A stretch of 32,764 nucleotides of DNA from Bacteroidales bacterium (GTDB taxonomy: Bacteria > Bacteroidota > Bacteroidia > Bacteroidales > UBA3824): the NCBI GenBank assembly GCA_017412115.1, contig JAFPYR010000084.1:1-32764 (forward strand), given 5' to 3'. The notes below the pieces were generated by a model. The model did not search any database, had not been told where the DNA came from, and saw only the letters and a list, made by a program, of their open reading frames with translations. Each line of letters opens with the position of its first letter. Position 1 is the first letter of the stretch. Shown here in pieces: positions 7,641 to 16,087 of this stretch. The translations under genes were made by a program, and so were the position numbers.

Positions 7641-9134
7641 ATGAAAAAAATTTATTCTTGGATGCTTGCCGCAGCATTTTTAGGCGGTTCCACATTGACA
7701 ATGACATCTTGTCATAAAGATGATAAAGAGGATGAACCCGCACCTTTGGAACAACCTCAGGAACAAAAAGATGAACGTCCTATGTCGGAAATTGTTTCAA
7801 AAGTTATGGTTGAACATATCAGAAACAACGTAAAAAGTTTGGCTGAAAATTACAGCAACGGTGCGTTCAAGACTATGGTTTACGGCGGTTCGCAGATATT
7901 AGGCTGGATTTATATGGGTGGAAATCCTGTGTCGGATATTACAAAATATTCCTTAACAAAACTGACTGCGGAAAGTTTTAAAGACGTAGAAGCAGATTCA
8001 AAAGTGGCTGAAGAAGGTTATAGGAAATATTATTCTGTTAAAATCACTGATTTGCCTTGCAGTTATGAGTTTTCTTTGTCAGGGACTCCCGTAATTGCGG
8101 ATGCAAAAGGACTTTCTTTTATTTTCCCGCTTGATTTGGACGGTATGGCAGAAAAATGTAAAGTAGTTTTAACTGATGCCGGAACTACTTACGAAGAAAA
8201 ATTTTTTGATGTAACTAAAGCTGTTACAGAAAAAGAAGATTCTAAAGGAGAATATGCTGTTGTAATTAAGATTCCGGAATCATACAATTTTGAAATCAGT
8301 TTGTTGTCTGACGGCGAATACAAACCGGCTTTTGATGGAGAATTTGTTTCTGGCAGCAAAAAGTCGATTTCTAAAACAGGAACGTTGCCTTCTCATGATT
8401 TTTCCATAACCATTAATTCACATTTAAATGGTTATTCTCAGTACGGTATCCGTGATGATGAAAGCAAATTGGTATGCAATTATAAGACGACTCTTAATAC
8501 TGATGATTCTGAATCAGGTAATCTCGAATTTGCTTTTTCTCAGAACGGCATGGATATTATTGATACCAAATTACAAGTATCATTTAAAGAAACCGCAGCG
8601 GAATCTAACAGCGGCAAAGAGGGAAAAACTGAAGCTGAAGTAAAAGAACAAATCGTTCCTTTAAAAATGGAGCAATTCAAATTTGCGGATTTGTTGAAAA
8701 TGGCGGCAGGTCCCGTTATAGAAGGTCTTTCTATTGATGATTTGACGGTAACAGTTCTTGACGATTTGACAGCTGAGGTAAAAATGCCTGATTGCGCTGC
8801 TTATTTGGCAACCCGTCTTAAATCAATTGACGCCCGTCATAACTGGGCAGACCAGACAACTATGGACACATACGCAAAAGAGTTGAACGAGAAATTATCA
8901 ATGACTCTTACAATGAAAGGTCTTAACATGCCTGTTCCCGTGCGTATGCAGACAGTTGAGTTCGGCGCAGGACAGACTATTATGCCGGCTGTTCAATTGG
9001 ATGGAACAGAAAATTACACTCCGATAAAGCAATTGCTTGATTTGGAAACGATGGAATATTTAACCTACATTGCTGACGATTACACGACTCCGTTGATTGA
9101 TTTGGTAAATTTTTTAATGAAGATGAGTCATTAA
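7641..9134 (+). CDS. Large lipoprotein of unknown function
   Basis: This 497-aa protein has a lipoprotein signal peptide ending LTMTSC, with Cys24 as the lipidation site. A charged Asp/Glu/Lys stretch follows (HKDDKEDEPAPLE), as is usual for Bacteroidota surface lipoproteins. The mature part is beta-rich with a repeated pattern of short strands (for example DGMAEKCKVVLTDAGTTYEE, LEFAFSQNGMDIIDTKLQVS). I recognise no enzyme or binding motif. It stands as a single gene between a methyltransferase gene and a strong bidirectional terminator. Possible roles such as adhesion or glycan binding are speculation. Confidence 0.7.
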   Translation: MKKIYSWMLAAAFLGGSTLTMTSCHKDDKEDEPAPLEQPQEQKDERPMSEIVSKVMVEHIRNNVKSLAENYSNGAFKTMVYGGSQILGWIYMGGNPVSDITKYSLTKLTAESFKDVEADSKVAEEGYRKYYSVKITDLPCSYEFSLSGTPVIADAKGLSFIFPLDLDGMAEKCKVVLTDAGTTYEEKFFDVTKAVTEKEDSKGEYAVVIKIPESYNFEISLLSDGEYKPAFDGEFVSGSKKSISKTGTLPSHDFSITINSHLNGYSQYGIRDDESKLVCNYKTTLNTDDSESGNLEFAFSQNGMDIIDTKLQVSFKETAAESNSGKEGKTEAEVKEQIVPLKMEQFKFADLLKMAAGPVIEGLSIDDLTVTVLDDLTAEVKMPDCAAYLATRLKSIDARHNWADQTTMDTYAKELNEKLSMTLTMKGLNMPVPVRMQTVEFGAGQTIMPAVQLDGTENYTPIKQLLDLETMEYLTYIADDYTTPLIDLVNFLMKMSH

Positions 9135-9159
9135 TTAACAGTATAAAAATAAAAAAATT

Positions 9160-9192
9160 AACGGGGACTGATTTTCAGCCCCCGTTTTTTTA
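9160..9192. terminator. Bidirectional intrinsic terminator between lipoprotein and GH51 genes
   Basis: AACGGGG-A-CTGA pairs with TCAG-C-CCCCGTT around a three-base loop (9160-9186). It is followed by a T run on the plus strand and preceded by an A run that serves the minus strand. It sits between convergent genes. Confidence 0.85.
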
Positions 9193-9209
9193 TTTTTTTT
9201 TTTTTAAAA

Positions 9210-10742
9210 TTATTTCATTTCTACTGTAACGATACTCATCGGCGGAAGTTCAACCGTTAAAACGCCTTTTTTAACAGATGCTCCGTTAAAAGGTTTTATT
9301 TTTATGGTTTCAGGATTTTCAAACGAGTTGTAATCGTTGAATTTTGTCGATGTGATGATTTCTGCTTTGTTCATAGCAGTTGCTTTAATTTCTGAGAGAT
9401 TAAGCGTTATGGTTTGTTTATTTTTGGGATCAACGTTTGTTAATGTTAAATGATAAACGCCGTCTTTTTTCGACAAAGTACTGCTTAAAGCGTTGATAGA
9501 TTCACCGTTGAAAGTATATTTCGGTGATTTGAAATCCATAGGAATATATTCTGCGTTTTGATGAACTGCATACATTTTAAACACGTGATAAGTCGGTGTT
9601 AAAACCATTTTGTCGTCTTTGGTCAAAACCATTGCTTGGAGAACGTTTACTACTTGAGCAATATTACACATTCCGAGTCTATCCGCATATTTATGGAAAA
9701 TATCAAAAGTCGTACTTGCCAAAATAGCATCTCTCAAAGTGTTTTGCTGAAAGAGGTGTCCCGGTATTGAACCTTGCTCTTGGTCTGTCCAAATACCCCA
9801 TTCATCAACATCGAGTTTTACGTTTTTGTTGTATTTAGCGATAATGTCAATATGACCTTTTACTAATTCGTCCATTTTGTAACCGTCGCGGATAACACCG
9901 AAATATTGTTCTTCAGTAAAACCTCTGTCAGGTCCTTTAGAACCGTTCCAATCCCTGATAGGAAGTACGTAATAATGGAGCGAAATATGTTCCATATTGT
10001 TGCCGGCTCTTTTCATTAAGGTTTCAGTCCAGTTGTAATCGAAGTCGTTAGAACCAGAGGCAACTCTTTTTGGATAAGTGTTGTTGCTGTAAAGGTGTGC
10101 ATAGCCGGAATATTGACGGTAAAGGTCTGCATAAAATTCAGGACGCATATTTCCGCCACAACCCCAACTCTCGTTGCCGATACCGATATAATCAATTTTG
10201 TAGGGTTTTTCTCTACCGTTTTGTTTACGGTAATTAACATTAGGACAATCTTGAGTGCCTGTGATGTATTCAAGCCAGTCGTTCATATCTTTGACAGTGC
10301 CTGAGCCGACGTTTACGGAAAGGTAAGTTTTGCAACCGAGTTTTTCGCAAAGAGTGAAAAATTCGTCAGTACCGAAAGAATTGTCTTCCATTGTTCCGCC
10401 CCAAAAAACGTTTTTGATAGCGGGTCTGTCTTTTGTAGGTCCGACGCCGTCTCTCCAGTGATAAGTATCGGCAAAACAGCCGCCCGGCCATCTTAAAACA
10501 GGAATTTGAAGATCTTTTAACGCATTGAAAACATCTGTTCTGTAACCGTCCTGATTAGGAATTTTGCTGTCTTTACCGACCCAAATGCCGTTGTAAATAC
10601 AGCGTCCGAGATGTTCTGCAAATTGTCCGTAAATTTCGGCAGGAATTACGTATGAATCTTTACTCGAGGTTCTCAGTTCGGTCTGAGCCGAGGCTGACAA
10701 TGTCAGGGCTAATGCCGAGGCTAAAAATAATGTTTTTTTCAT
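9210..10742 (-). CDS. Secreted alpha-L-arabinofuranosidase, GH51
   Basis: This 510-aa protein has a signal peptide (MKKTLFLASALALTLSASAQ) and the full GH51 catalytic TIM barrel plus C-terminal beta domain. The early IYGQFAEHLGRCIYNGIW and VLRWPGGCFADTYHW segments are characteristic. GIGNESWGCG holds the predicted acid/base Glu191, and DVDEWGIW holds the predicted nucleophile Glu314. The enzyme removes terminal alpha-L-arabinofuranose from arabinan or arabinoxylan, here in the periplasm or outside the cell. There is no SusC/SusD pair or other glycosidase beside it, so it is not part of a visible polysaccharide utilisation locus. It is divergent from an XRE regulator gene, which may or may not control it. 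Confidence 0.95.
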   Translation of the reverse strand: MKKTLFLASALALTLSASAQTELRTSSKDSYVIPAEIYGQFAEHLGRCIYNGIWVGKDSKIPNQDGYRTDVFNALKDLQIPVLRWPGGCFADTYHWRDGVGPTKDRPAIKNVFWGGTMEDNSFGTDEFFTLCEKLGCKTYLSVNVGSGTVKDMNDWLEYITGTQDCPNVNYRKQNGREKPYKIDYIGIGNESWGCGGNMRPEFYADLYRQYSGYAHLYSNNTYPKRVASGSNDFDYNWTETLMKRAGNNMEHISLHYYVLPIRDWNGSKGPDRGFTEEQYFGVIRDGYKMDELVKGHIDIIAKYNKNVKLDVDEWGIWTDQEQGSIPGHLFQQNTLRDAILASTTFDIFHKYADRLGMCNIAQVVNVLQAMVLTKDDKMVLTPTYHVFKMYAVHQNAEYIPMDFKSPKYTFNGESINALSSTLSKKDGVYHLTLTNVDPKNKQTITLNLSEIKATAMNKAEIITSTKFNDYNSFENPETIKIKPFNGASVKKGVLTVELPPMSIVTVEMK

Positions 10743-11014
10743 TTACTCGTTTGTTTTTTTTATAAAATATGTGGAAATAAAATGTAATTAATGTATTTTT
10801 TTTGCGGGATAAAATTAATACAAAAAATTAATATTGAAAAACTTTTTTTTATTTCACCCTAAACAAAAGTTACACTAAAGTTGAAAAAAAAACATCGAAA
10901 ATTTTAAAAATGGTATACATTTTGTAAAAAATTCGCATAGATATAAACAATTTTCTGTTTATACGAAATTAAAAGGAAAGAAAATTATTAAACATTATTA
11001 AATAGAAAAAAATT
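10743..11014. promoter_or_regulatory. Divergent promoter region between GH51 and XRE genes
   Basis: This 272-base gap has no ORF that looks coding. TAACTTTTG on the minus strand (10872-10864) and TACATTTTG on the plus strand (10916-10924) each resemble the -7 box TAnnTTTG but with one extra base. A 22-bp palindrome lies between the second of these and the XRE start. Confidence 0.35.
10942..10963. promoter_or_regulatory. Perfect inverted repeat, candidate operator of the XRE regulator
   Basis: TATAAACA, six bases, TGTTTATA form a perfect 8+8 inverted repeat, 51 bases before the XRE ATG and just downstream of a possible -7 box. Size and place fit a dimeric HTH repressor site for autoregulation. 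No T run follows, so it is not a terminator. Confidence 0.45.
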
Positions 11015-11215
11015 ATGGAGAATACAATCAGAGTTGAAAGGGCTAAGAAAAAAATCACTCAAGCAGAACTTGCAGAAAGGGTTGATGTTTCAAGACAAAC
11101 GATTCACGCTATTGAGACGGGAAAATTTATTCCCTCTACTGTTTTAGCACTCAAGATAGCGAGATATTTTAAGGTAAGGCTTGAAGATATTTTCAAACTT
11201 GAAGAAAACGATTAA
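11015..11215 (+). CDS. Small XRE-family (Cro/CI-type) HTH transcriptional regulator
   Basis: This 66-aa protein is almost entirely one helix-turn-helix domain. ITQAELAERVDVSRQTIHAI forms the helix-turn-helix, and ETGKFIPSTVLALKIARYFK and LEDIFKLEEND complete the five-helix fold. It matches the short YozG-like XRE regulators that have no sensor domain, so it probably binds DNA as a dimer at palindromic sites. A good candidate site lies directly upstream at 10942-10963. A strong hairpin terminator follows, so the gene is monocistronic. Its targets cannot be read from sequence. The divergent GH51 gene is one possibility, and repression of itself is another. Confidence 0.9.
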   Translation: MENTIRVERAKKKITQAELAERVDVSRQTIHAIETGKFIPSTVLALKIARYFKVRLEDIFKLEEND

Positions 11216-11242
11216 GTTTTTTTATGTTTACCTTTGGTAAGG

Positions 11243-11289
11243 AAAAAACGTCCTGCAAGAAAATCTATTTTTTTTGCAGGACGTTTTTT
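11243..11289. terminator. Intrinsic terminator after the XRE gene
   Basis: AAAAAACGTCCTGCAA pairs with TTGCAGGACGTTTTTT around an AT-rich loop and ends in a T run. It lies about 28 bases after the XRE stop. Confidence 0.85.
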
Positions 11290-11303
11290 GTTTTATAATT
11301 TTG
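11273..11303 (+). promoter_or_regulatory. Putative promoter of the NamZ-like gene
   Basis: TTTG (11273-11276), 19 bases, then TAATTTTG (11296-11303) match the Bacteroidota promoter form, 34 bases before the ATG. The -33 box lies in the descending arm of the preceding terminator. Confidence 0.6.
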
Positions 11304-11337
11304 CCATAAGAAAACGACATTAAAAAGAAATAAACTT

Positions 11338-12549
11338 ATGAAACGATTTTTATTTTTTGTTTTAGTTTTGATATTTTTTTCCTCTTGTAACACTTCCAAA
11401 AGTGCCGAGCCGAAAGAAACGCCGCTTGTTGTAACTGAGAAAAAAGATTCAGTTATAAAAAAACTTATTGTTGCCGCCGAAGACACTGCTAATTATTTAA
11501 AGCTTTTGCGCGGAAAAAAAATTGCTTTGGTTGCTAATCCTACTTCACGGGCATTTGGCAAACATCTTTTGGATTTTTTTCTTGAAAATTCCTTAACGGT
11601 AGAAAAAGTTTTTGCGCCTGAGCACGGTTTTAGAGGCAGCGGTGAGGCCGGTGAAAAAATTCAAAGCGGTATTGACGATAAAACGGGTGTTAAAATCGTT
11701 TCGCTTTTCGGCAAAAATTTAAAACCCTCTTCTGAGCAAATGCTCGGACTTGATATCGTGGTTTATGACATTCAAGATGTGGGATGCAGATTTTTTACTT
11801 ATATCAGCACTTTGCATAATGTAATGGAGGCTTGTGCTGAAAATAACGTTAAAATCCTTGTTCTTGACCGTCCTAATCCTAACATTGATTATGTTGACGG
11901 GCCTGTTAGGGAAGATAATTGCGTATCGTTTGTCGGTCTTGACCCTTTGCCGGTGGTTTACGGCATGACGGTCGGCGAGCTTGCTTTTATGATAAATTCC
12001 GAAGGGTGGCTAAAAGGCGGCGCAAAATGTGATTTAAAGGTAATTCCCGTTAAAAATTATACGAGGAAAACGAAATATGTTTTGCCCGTGAAACCTTCGC
12101 CGAATCTTCCTGATTATCTTTCTGTTAGAATGTATCCTTCGTTATGTTTTTTTGAGGCGACTAATATAAGTGTCGGCAGAGGAACGTTAAAACCTTTTAG
12201 TTCAATAGGTTATCCTGATGAGAAATACGGAAAATATGTTTTTACGCCCAAAGATATTCCCGGAATGCAGACTAATCCTTTGCACGAGGGAAAAAAATGT
12301 TATGGATTGGATTTTTCGGGTTTAAATCCTGACCAGCAGCATTTTACATTGAAATATTTTATTGAAATGTATAAATTATCATCGGGCGAAATGCTAACGA
12401 GAGAAAAATGGTTGTCTTTGCTTTTGGGCAACACCCGTTTGAAATCGCAGCTTGACAGCGGACTTTCTGAAGAGGAAATCCGTAAAACATGGCAGCCTAA
12501 ACTTGATGAATTCAAAGAGAAGCGAAAAAAATATTTGATTTATGAGTAA
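11338..12549 (+). CDS. namZ: DUF1343 (NamZ-type) exo-beta-N-acetylmuramidase-like lipoprotein
   Basis: This 403-aa protein has a lipoprotein signal peptide ending FFSSC (Cys17). The DUF1343 fold follows, with GKKIALVANPTSR, VFAPEHGFRG, VVYDIQDVGCRFFTYISTL, ILVLDRPNPN, VYGMTVGELA, MYPSLCFFEATNISVGRGT and a C-terminal region with YLIYE. NamZ of Bacillus subtilis removes terminal N-acetylmuramic acid from peptidoglycan fragments, and Bacteroidota homologues are thought to act in muropeptide recycling. The protein should sit in the periplasm on a lipid anchor. No other murein-recycling gene is adjacent. The family call is firm. The precise activity is inferred from the family. Confidence 0.85.
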   Translation: MKRFLFFVLVLIFFSSCNTSKSAEPKETPLVVTEKKDSVIKKLIVAAEDTANYLKLLRGKKIALVANPTSRAFGKHLLDFFLENSLTVEKVFAPEHGFRGSGEAGEKIQSGIDDKTGVKIVSLFGKNLKPSSEQMLGLDIVVYDIQDVGCRFFTYISTLHNVMEACAENNVKILVLDRPNPNIDYVDGPVREDNCVSFVGLDPLPVVYGMTVGELAFMINSEGWLKGGAKCDLKVIPVKNYTRKTKYVLPVKPSPNLPDYLSVRMYPSLCFFEATNISVGRGTLKPFSSIGYPDEKYGKYVFTPKDIPGMQTNPLHEGKKCYGLDFSGLNPDQQHFTLKYFIEMYKLSSGEMLTREKWLSLLLGNTRLKSQLDSGLSEEEIRKTWQPKLDEFKEKRKKYLIYE

Positions 12550-12582
12550 ATTTTTTTTTGAAATACCGTGTGAAAACTTTTG

Positions 12583-12614
12583 TTTGTTTTCTTGAAAAAA
12601 CTTTTTTATTTTTG
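12583..12614 (+). promoter_or_regulatory. Putative promoter of the HD-domain gene
   Basis: TTTG (12583-12586), 20 bases, then TATTTTTG (12607-12614) match the Bacteroidota promoter form, 52 bases before the ATG. Confidence 0.5.
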
Positions 12615-12666
12615 TGTAATAGGTATTTTTAAATTTTTTTTGGCATTTTAGACATCAATAGTAATT

Positions 12667-13902
12667 ATGGCTACAAACAAATTGAAAGTTATAAACGACC
12701 CTGTTTACGGGTTGATAAATATCGAAAACGAACTTATTTTCGATATTATCGAACATCCCTTGTTTCAACGTCAAAGGCGTATTAAACAGTTGGGACTCAG
12801 TTATTTAGTTTATCCGGGAGCTATGCACACAAGATTTCAGCATTGCCTTGGTGCAACTTTTTTGATGCAAAATGCTTTGAAAGTTATTTCCGAAAAAGGT
12901 TACATTCTCAGCGATGAGGATAGGGAAGGGGCTTTGACCGCTATTTTGCTCCACGATTTAGGACACGGACCTTTTTCGCACACCTTGGAAAACAGTTTTT
13001 TTGAAAATATTTCGCATGAAAAAATCTCTGAAGAATTTATGAAAGTGATTAACAAAGATTTAGGCGGAAAAATTCAAAGCGGAATAGATGTCTTTGTTAA
13101 TACTTATCCTAAAAAAATCCTTCATAAATTTGTCTCAAGCCAGCTTGACATGGATAGGCTCGATTATCTTAACCGGGACAGCTTTTTTACGGGTGTGAGC
13201 GAGGGAATTGTCGGCAGCGACAGAATTATAAAAATGCTGAATTTCGTAGGAGATGACCTCGTTGTGGAGGCTAAAGGAATTTATTCAGTCGAAAAGTTTT
13301 TAATCGCAAGGCGTTTGATGTATTGGCAGGTTTATCTTCATAAAACGGTAGTCGTTGCCGAAGAAATTCTAAAGCTGATTATAAAACGTGCAAAAGAGCT
13401 TTTGCGTTCGGGAAAAGATATTTTTGCTACGCCGGCCTTGAAATTCTTTTTAACTAACAATATAACTCAAAACGCATTGTATCAGAATTTTGATGGTTTA
13501 ACACCGCTTGAATATTTCGCTCAATTGGACGATTCTGATATAATTTCAGCGATAAAAGTTTGGCAAAATTCCGACGATTTTGTATTGAAAACTCTTTGTA
13601 ACAGATTGATTAATAGAAAATTGTTCAAAATCATGGTTTTTCCTAACGAGATTTCTCAAGAGAAAATTTCAGAAATTAAAAAAGAGGTTTTAAAGAAAAA
13701 ACTTTGTCCTGAAGAGTTTTTGGATTATTTTGTTATAGAAGGCACACTTTATAATAAGGCGTATTCAAGAGGCAAGGACGAAACTATAAAAATCGTTATG
13801 AAAGATTCACTTGTAAAAGATATTGCCTCTGCCTCTGACATTTCAAACGTTTCGGCACTGAGCAAAACGGTTAAGAAAAATTTTGTGTGTTACGCAGTTT
13901 AA
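12667..13902 (+). CDS. HD-domain phosphohydrolase (COG1078, dNTPase-like)
   Basis: This 411-aa cytoplasmic protein has the HD metal-binding signature in the order HTRFQHCLG (His54/His59), LLHDLGHGPFSH (His96-Asp97) and SSQLDMDRLDYLNRDS. The start, VINDPVYGLINIENELIFDI, and FLIARRLMYWQVYLHKTVV are typical of COG1078. Characterised members such as the SAMHD1-like bacterial enzymes hydrolyse dNTPs to deoxynucleoside and triphosphate, but for most members the substrate is unproven. Length is normal for the family. It stands alone on the plus strand behind its own promoter, and converges on the MBL-fold gene with 6 bases between the stops. Confidence 0.9.
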   Translation: MATNKLKVINDPVYGLINIENELIFDIIEHPLFQRQRRIKQLGLSYLVYPGAMHTRFQHCLGATFLMQNALKVISEKGYILSDEDREGALTAILLHDLGHGPFSHTLENSFFENISHEKISEEFMKVINKDLGGKIQSGIDVFVNTYPKKILHKFVSSQLDMDRLDYLNRDSFFTGVSEGIVGSDRIIKMLNFVGDDLVVEAKGIYSVEKFLIARRLMYWQVYLHKTVVVAEEILKLIIKRAKELLRSGKDIFATPALKFFLTNNITQNALYQNFDGLTPLEYFAQLDDSDIISAIKVWQNSDDFVLKTLCNRLINRKLFKIMVFPNEISQEKISEIKKEVLKKKLCPEEFLDYFVIEGTLYNKAYSRGKDETIKIVMKDSLVKDIASASDISNVSALSKTVKKNFVCYAV

Positions 13903-13908
13903 TTTTTT

Positions 13909-14712
13909 TTATCGTGAAAAAATACTGCCGCAAGAGAAATATTCAATCCTTGCGCCTAAAATTTTTTTCATTATTTCAAATTGTTCTTTGCCCGTGCAGT
14001 GCATTGTGTAAAATATAGTGTTTGAATAAGTTAATAATTTTTTTGCTAACAATTCGACTTCCTTTTCGTCGCTTTTCATAAGGTGAAAACCGCCGAAAAC
14101 ATAATCGGGTAGAGTGCCCAAAATGTAGGAAAATTTTTCGATAATATTAACAATGCCGCAATGAGCGCAACCGGCAAAAAGATAGGTTTTTGAATTTTCG
14201 GTTATAACAAGATTTTGTTCGTCGGAAAATTTGTCAAGCGTTTTTTGGTCAGCACTAAAAAGCAATTTGCTGCCTTTGGAAAGCGGAAAACTGCCCTTTA
14301 CGTTGGAAAACAAAAATATATCATCAGAAATTTTTCTTAAATCACCGCATTTTATAAATCTTGGATTATCTTTTAAGTGCGGATTTAGTCCGATAAATTT
14401 AAAACCCGTTGATTTTAGCGAATAACGCTCAATAAAAGCCCCTTGATTGATAAAAACGGGGGCTTTATGGTTTTCTTTCAGAAAAAAATCCAATCCTTCG
14501 CCGTGGTCGTAATGCCCGTGCGAGATAACGGCAAAGTCGATTTCGTTTATTTTCAAACCGAGTTTTTCGGCGTTGAAAACAAAATTTTTGCTCTGCCCGG
14601 TATCAAAAAGAATTTTTTGGGAATTTTCTGTTTTAATAAAAAGGCTTAAACCGTGTTCCGGTATAAGCCCTTCTTTTAAAGTAGTATTTTCTGAAATTGA
14701 AACAATTTGCAT
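13909..14712 (-). CDS. MBL-fold metallo-hydrolase (COG1237-like)
   Basis: The 267-aa protein carries the metallo-beta-lactamase motif HGHYDHG (in VISHGHYDHGEGL), with LFDTGQS before it and AGCAHCGIVNII further on. Together these mark the COG1237 group of MBL proteins related to archaeal dihydropteroate-pathway enzymes. The reaction in bacteria is unknown. The frame can be extended eight codons upstream to a GTG at 14736. I prefer the ATG at 14712, because AAGGAA lies just upstream and the GTG overlaps the preceding gene's stop. It follows the 56-aa membrane protein gene by 16 bases, so the two are probably one operon. Confidence 0.85.
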   Translation of the reverse strand: MQIVSISENTTLKEGLIPEHGLSLFIKTENSQKILFDTGQSKNFVFNAEKLGLKINEIDFAVISHGHYDHGEGLDFFLKENHKAPVFINQGAFIERYSLKSTGFKFIGLNPHLKDNPRFIKCGDLRKISDDIFLFSNVKGSFPLSKGSKLLFSADQKTLDKFSDEQNLVITENSKTYLFAGCAHCGIVNIIEKFSYILGTLPDYVFGGFHLMKSDEKEVELLAKKLLTYSNTIFYTMHCTGKEQFEIMKKILGARIEYFSCGSIFSR

Positions 14713-14728
14713 TTTTTTACTTTCCTTG

Positions 14729-14899
14729 TTATACACCTTTCATTAGGCAGGCAACGGCAAGAATTATAAATCCTGCTCCTAAAAGCCAAAATGCGTAGGG
14801 AGACACATGAGGAATGTTAACAAAATGACTGATAAGTCCAAGGACGCCGAGACCTACGGCTACGCCCCATACTGAGTTTTTAGGTGCTGTTAATTTCAT
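14729..14899 (-). CDS. Small membrane protein, 56 aa, two membrane segments
   Basis: An ATG at 14899 opens a 56-codon frame ending TAA. The protein starts MKLTAPKNSVWGVAVGLGVL, has a first membrane segment at about residues 11-27 and a short loop (NIPHVSPYA). A second segment at about 36-53 ends in MKGV. The same plan (MKL.APK at the start, two helices joined by a Pro-rich loop, ..KG. at the end) is found in small uncharacterised membrane proteins of other bacteria. It lies between a good promoter and the MBL gene, with 16 bases to that gene's ATG, which supports translation. Function unknown. Confidence 0.75.
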   Translation of the reverse strand: MKLTAPKNSVWGVAVGLGVLGLISHFVNIPHVSPYAFWLLGAGFIILAVACLMKGV

Positions 14900-14942
14900 A
14901 ATATTAGTAAAAATTAAAAAGTTATTAATTAAAGTTTCAGCG

Positions 14943-14973
14943 CAAACATAACCAAAAAAAATGAAAATTCAAA
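14943..14973 (-). promoter_or_regulatory. Putative promoter of the small membrane protein/MBL operon
   Basis: On the minus strand TTTG (14973-14970), 19 bases, then TATGTTTG (14950-14943) match the Bacteroidota promoter form, 43 bases before the ATG at 14899. Confidence 0.6.
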
Positions 14974-15024
14974 AACTATTGATAAAAAAAATTAAAAAAC
15001 TTTTTTAGTTTCAAATAGAATTAC

Positions 15025-15032
15025 TAACTTTG
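15025..15032 (+). promoter_or_regulatory. Putative -7 box of the lpx operon
   Basis: TAACTTTG lies 16 bases before the lpxD ATG. A clear TTG -33 box at the usual distance was not seen, so the promoter call rests on the -7 match. Confidence 0.5.
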
Positions 15033-15048
15033 TACAAAATTATCATAT

Positions 15049-16086
15049 ATGGAATTTTCAGCAAAAATAATAGCCCAATACTTGAACGGTCAGGTAGAAG
15101 GCGACGAAAACGTAACGGTTTCGTCAGTTTCTAAAATTGAAAGCGGAAAAAAAGGTACGCTTACTTTCCTTTCTAATCTCAAATATACTCAGTATATTTA
15201 TGATACCGAGGCTTCTATCGTTTTGGTTAATAAGGATTTTAAGCCCGAAAAGCCAGTTAAGCCGACTTTAATTAGGGTTGATAATGCATACGAATGTTTA
15301 GCAAAACTTTTGCAACTTTATCAGCAGTCAATACCTCAGCCTCAAGGCATAGAACAGCCTTCATACGTTTCTCAAGGTGTTGAAATTCCTCAAGATATTT
15401 ATTTAGGCGCATTCTCTTACATCGGAAAGGGCGTTAAATTGGGTAAAAACGTCAAAATTTATCCTCAATGTTATATCGGTGATAATGTAAAAATCGGTGA
15501 TAATGTAATGCTTTATTCCGGCGTAAAGATTTATCAGGGTTGTGTTTTGGGCAATAACATAATCGTTCATGCCGGCACTGTAATCGGCTCTGACGGTTTC
15601 GGTTTTGCACCTCAGGCAAACGGCGCATATTACAAGATTCCTCAAATCGGAAACGTTATAATCGAAGATGATGTGGAGCTTGGTGCTAATGTTACGATAG
15701 ACCGCTCAACAATGGGTAGCACAATTATTCATAAAGGCGTTAAACTTGATAATCTTTGTCATGTTGCGCACAACTGCGAGATCGGCGAAAATACTGTTAT
15801 GGCGGCTCAATGCGGCTTGGCAGGCAGCACCGTTATTGGCAAAAATACTATGGCGGGCGGTCAGTGCGGTTTTGCCGGACACATGACTCTTCCCGATAAT
15901 TGTAAATTTGGCGGCAAAACAGGTGTTAGCCACAAATTGGATAGTACGGGAGTTTATATCGGTTATCCTGCTATACCGCAGATGCAGTTTTTCAAGAGAC
16001 AGATTCTATTGAAAAAACTGCCCGACATGGAAAAAGAACTTCAAAATTTACAAAACGAAATCGAAGAATTGAAAAAGCATAAATAA
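15049..16086 (+). CDS. lpxD: UDP-3-O-(3-hydroxyacyl)glucosamine N-acyltransferase LpxD
   Basis: This 345-aa protein has the N-terminal uridine-binding domain ([20 protein letters not shown]). From about residue 105 it has a long left-handed beta-helix of hexapeptide repeats, then a C-terminal helix. [15 protein letters not shown] holds the expected catalytic His241, and [12 protein letters not shown] is a family signature. LpxD adds the second hydroxyacyl chain (N-linked) in lipid A synthesis, using acyl-ACP, on the cytoplasmic side. It is the first gene of an operon with lpxC-fabZ (1 base between stop and ATG) and lpxA. Length matches the family (about 340). Confidence 0.97.
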   Translation: MEFSAKIIAQYLNGQVEGDENVTVSSVSKIESGKKGTLTFLSNLKYTQYIYDTEASIVLVNKDFKPEKPVKPTLIRVDNAYECLAKLLQLYQQSIPQPQGIEQPSYVSQGVEIPQDIYLGAFSYIGKGVKLGKNVKIYPQCYIGDNVKIGDNVMLYSGVKIYQGCVLGNNIIVHAGTVIGSDGFGFAPQANGAYYKIPQIGNVIIEDDVELGANVTIDRSTMGSTIIHKGVKLDNLCHVAHNCEIGENTVMAAQCGLAGSTVIGKNTMAGGQCGFAGHMTLPDNCKFGGKTGVSHKLDSTGVYIGYPAIPQMQFFKRQILLKKLPDMEKELQNLQNEIEELKKHK

Positions 16087-16087
16087 A

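Noticed and set aside
9210..10742. Polysaccharide utilisation locus around GH51
   Set aside because: No SusC/SusD pair, no other glycosidase and no hybrid two-component or ECF regulator is adjacent; it is a lone enzyme gene here.
10942..10963. The palindrome as a transcription terminator
   Set aside because: It is AT-rich with a short stem, no T run follows, and it lies upstream of a gene start, not after a gene end.
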